This document shows, in pieces, positions 5,130 through 5,523 of a DNA stretch of 5,523 bases; the stretch's first letter is position 1, and every line of letters begins with the position of its first letter. This DNA comes from a bacterium (GTDB lineage: Bacteria; DRYD01; JALUEN01), in the NCBI GenBank assembly GCA_027052755.1, contig JALUEN010000054.1, positions 1 through 5,523 of the forward strand, given 5' to 3'. A program made the position numbers and the translations under genes. The notes beneath the pieces are model-generated. The model did not search any database and was not told the DNA's origin. It worked only from the letters and a program-made list of their open reading frames with translations.

Positions 5130-5523
5130 GAGCTTGGAAAAAGCTGTTTGGATGTGGCTAGGAGGAGAAGTTGATTTAGAGGAACCTCTTCAAGCTTACC
5201 AGCTCTTTAAACCAGAAGCTTTTCTGCTCTTAGACGGGGGCTTGACCAATTTCTGGAACTGCTATGAGTTCTTGAAGGAAAGGGATGATAGATGTTTAAG
5301 GGAGCTTACATCTATAGAGGTTTTCTTTCTCGGGGATATGGACACCACTGAAGTACCTCTCCAGAACCTTCAGGGGATATTTAAGCGAGTGGAAGCCGTT
5401 GTTTATCCCGAGGAGAAGGATCAGCTGGACTTGGAAATAGGCTTGGAGTTCCTTGAGAGGTTTTTCTTAGAAAAAACCCTCTTAGTCTTCGGAGCCTTCT
5501 CCATGACCAGACCAGATATGGTG
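5125..5523 (+). CDS. thiN: Thiamin pyrophosphokinase-like protein, N-terminal part (cut by window edge)
   Basis: The frame is open for 133 codons from ATG 5125, with AGGAG at 5111-5115 nine bases upstream, and continues past the window. Its layout matches the thiamin pyrophosphokinase catalytic domain: LLLDGG (34-39, usual xDGG), FLGDMDT (68-74, usual IGDFDS), YPEEKDQLDLEIGLEFL (94-110, usual KD-x-TDLE-x-A) and FGAFSMTRPDM (122-132). In typical enzymes the last block reads GA-x-GGR-x-DH; here GG is replaced and His becomes Met. The usual enzyme converts thiamin and ATP to thiamin diphosphate in the cytoplasm. Acidic residues D37, D71, D73, D99 and D102 are kept. It may be a working divergent enzyme or a paralogue with another substrate. 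The symbol follows the family only. No TPP riboswitch is visible upstream. Confidence 0.65.
   Translation, partial: MESLEKAVWMWLGGEVDLEEPLQAYQLFKPEAFLLLDGGLTNFWNCYEFLKERDDRCLRELTSIEVFFLGDMDTTEVPLQNLQGIFKRVEAVVYPEEKDQLDLEIGLEFLERFFLEKTLLVFGAFSMTRPDMV

Overview
The window looks like chromosomal DNA of a bacterium with an outer membrane, probably an uncultured or little-studied thermophile. RNase III, RapZ and SecG are bacterial genes. A GmhA-type heptose isomerase suggests an LPS-bearing envelope. Arginine codons are mostly AGA/AGG and ATA is common for Ile. The Shine-Dalgarno (SD) sites are strong (GAGGTGA type) and TTG/GTG starts occur. Codon use of this kind is typical of thermophiles, but I cannot name the phylum from the sequence.

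Minus strand, about 4873 down to 1: nine genes run in one direction with gaps of only 6 to about 34 bases, so this is very likely one operon. In transcription order they are secG (preprotein translocase subunit), a short-chain polyprenyl (farnesyl) diphosphate synthase, a 78-aa tail-anchored membrane protein of unknown function, a multi-pass ICMT/phospholipid-type methyltransferase, rapZ (P-loop protein), rnc (RNase III), gmhA (sedoheptulose-7-phosphate isomerase), a 78-aa zinc-ribbon protein, and the N-terminal part of a two-helix membrane protein cut by the window edge. The shared theme is cell envelope (secretion, isoprenoid and lipid carrier supply, LPS heptose) together with RNA processing (RNase III, RapZ). 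Four stop codons lie inside the next gene's SD site, which suggests translational coupling.

Divergent gap, 4874-5000: it holds a perfect TATAAT box for the plus strand, placed so that transcription would begin at or within a base of the mature tRNA 5' end. No convincing minus-strand promoter for the secG operon could be identified.

Plus strand, 5001 to the end: a complete tRNA-Thr(GGT) without encoded CCA, a T-rich tract, then the first 133 codons of a divergent thiamin pyrophosphokinase-like protein. Its start codon is paired in a predicted hairpin.

I see no mobile element, CRISPR array or rRNA. No clearly new multi-gene system is visible. The most unusual points are a missing stretch of about 19 residues after the second Asp-rich motif of the prenyl synthase, several departures from consensus in RNase III, the near-leaderless tRNA promoter, the start-codon hairpin, and the unknown tail-anchored protein between two lipid-related enzymes.
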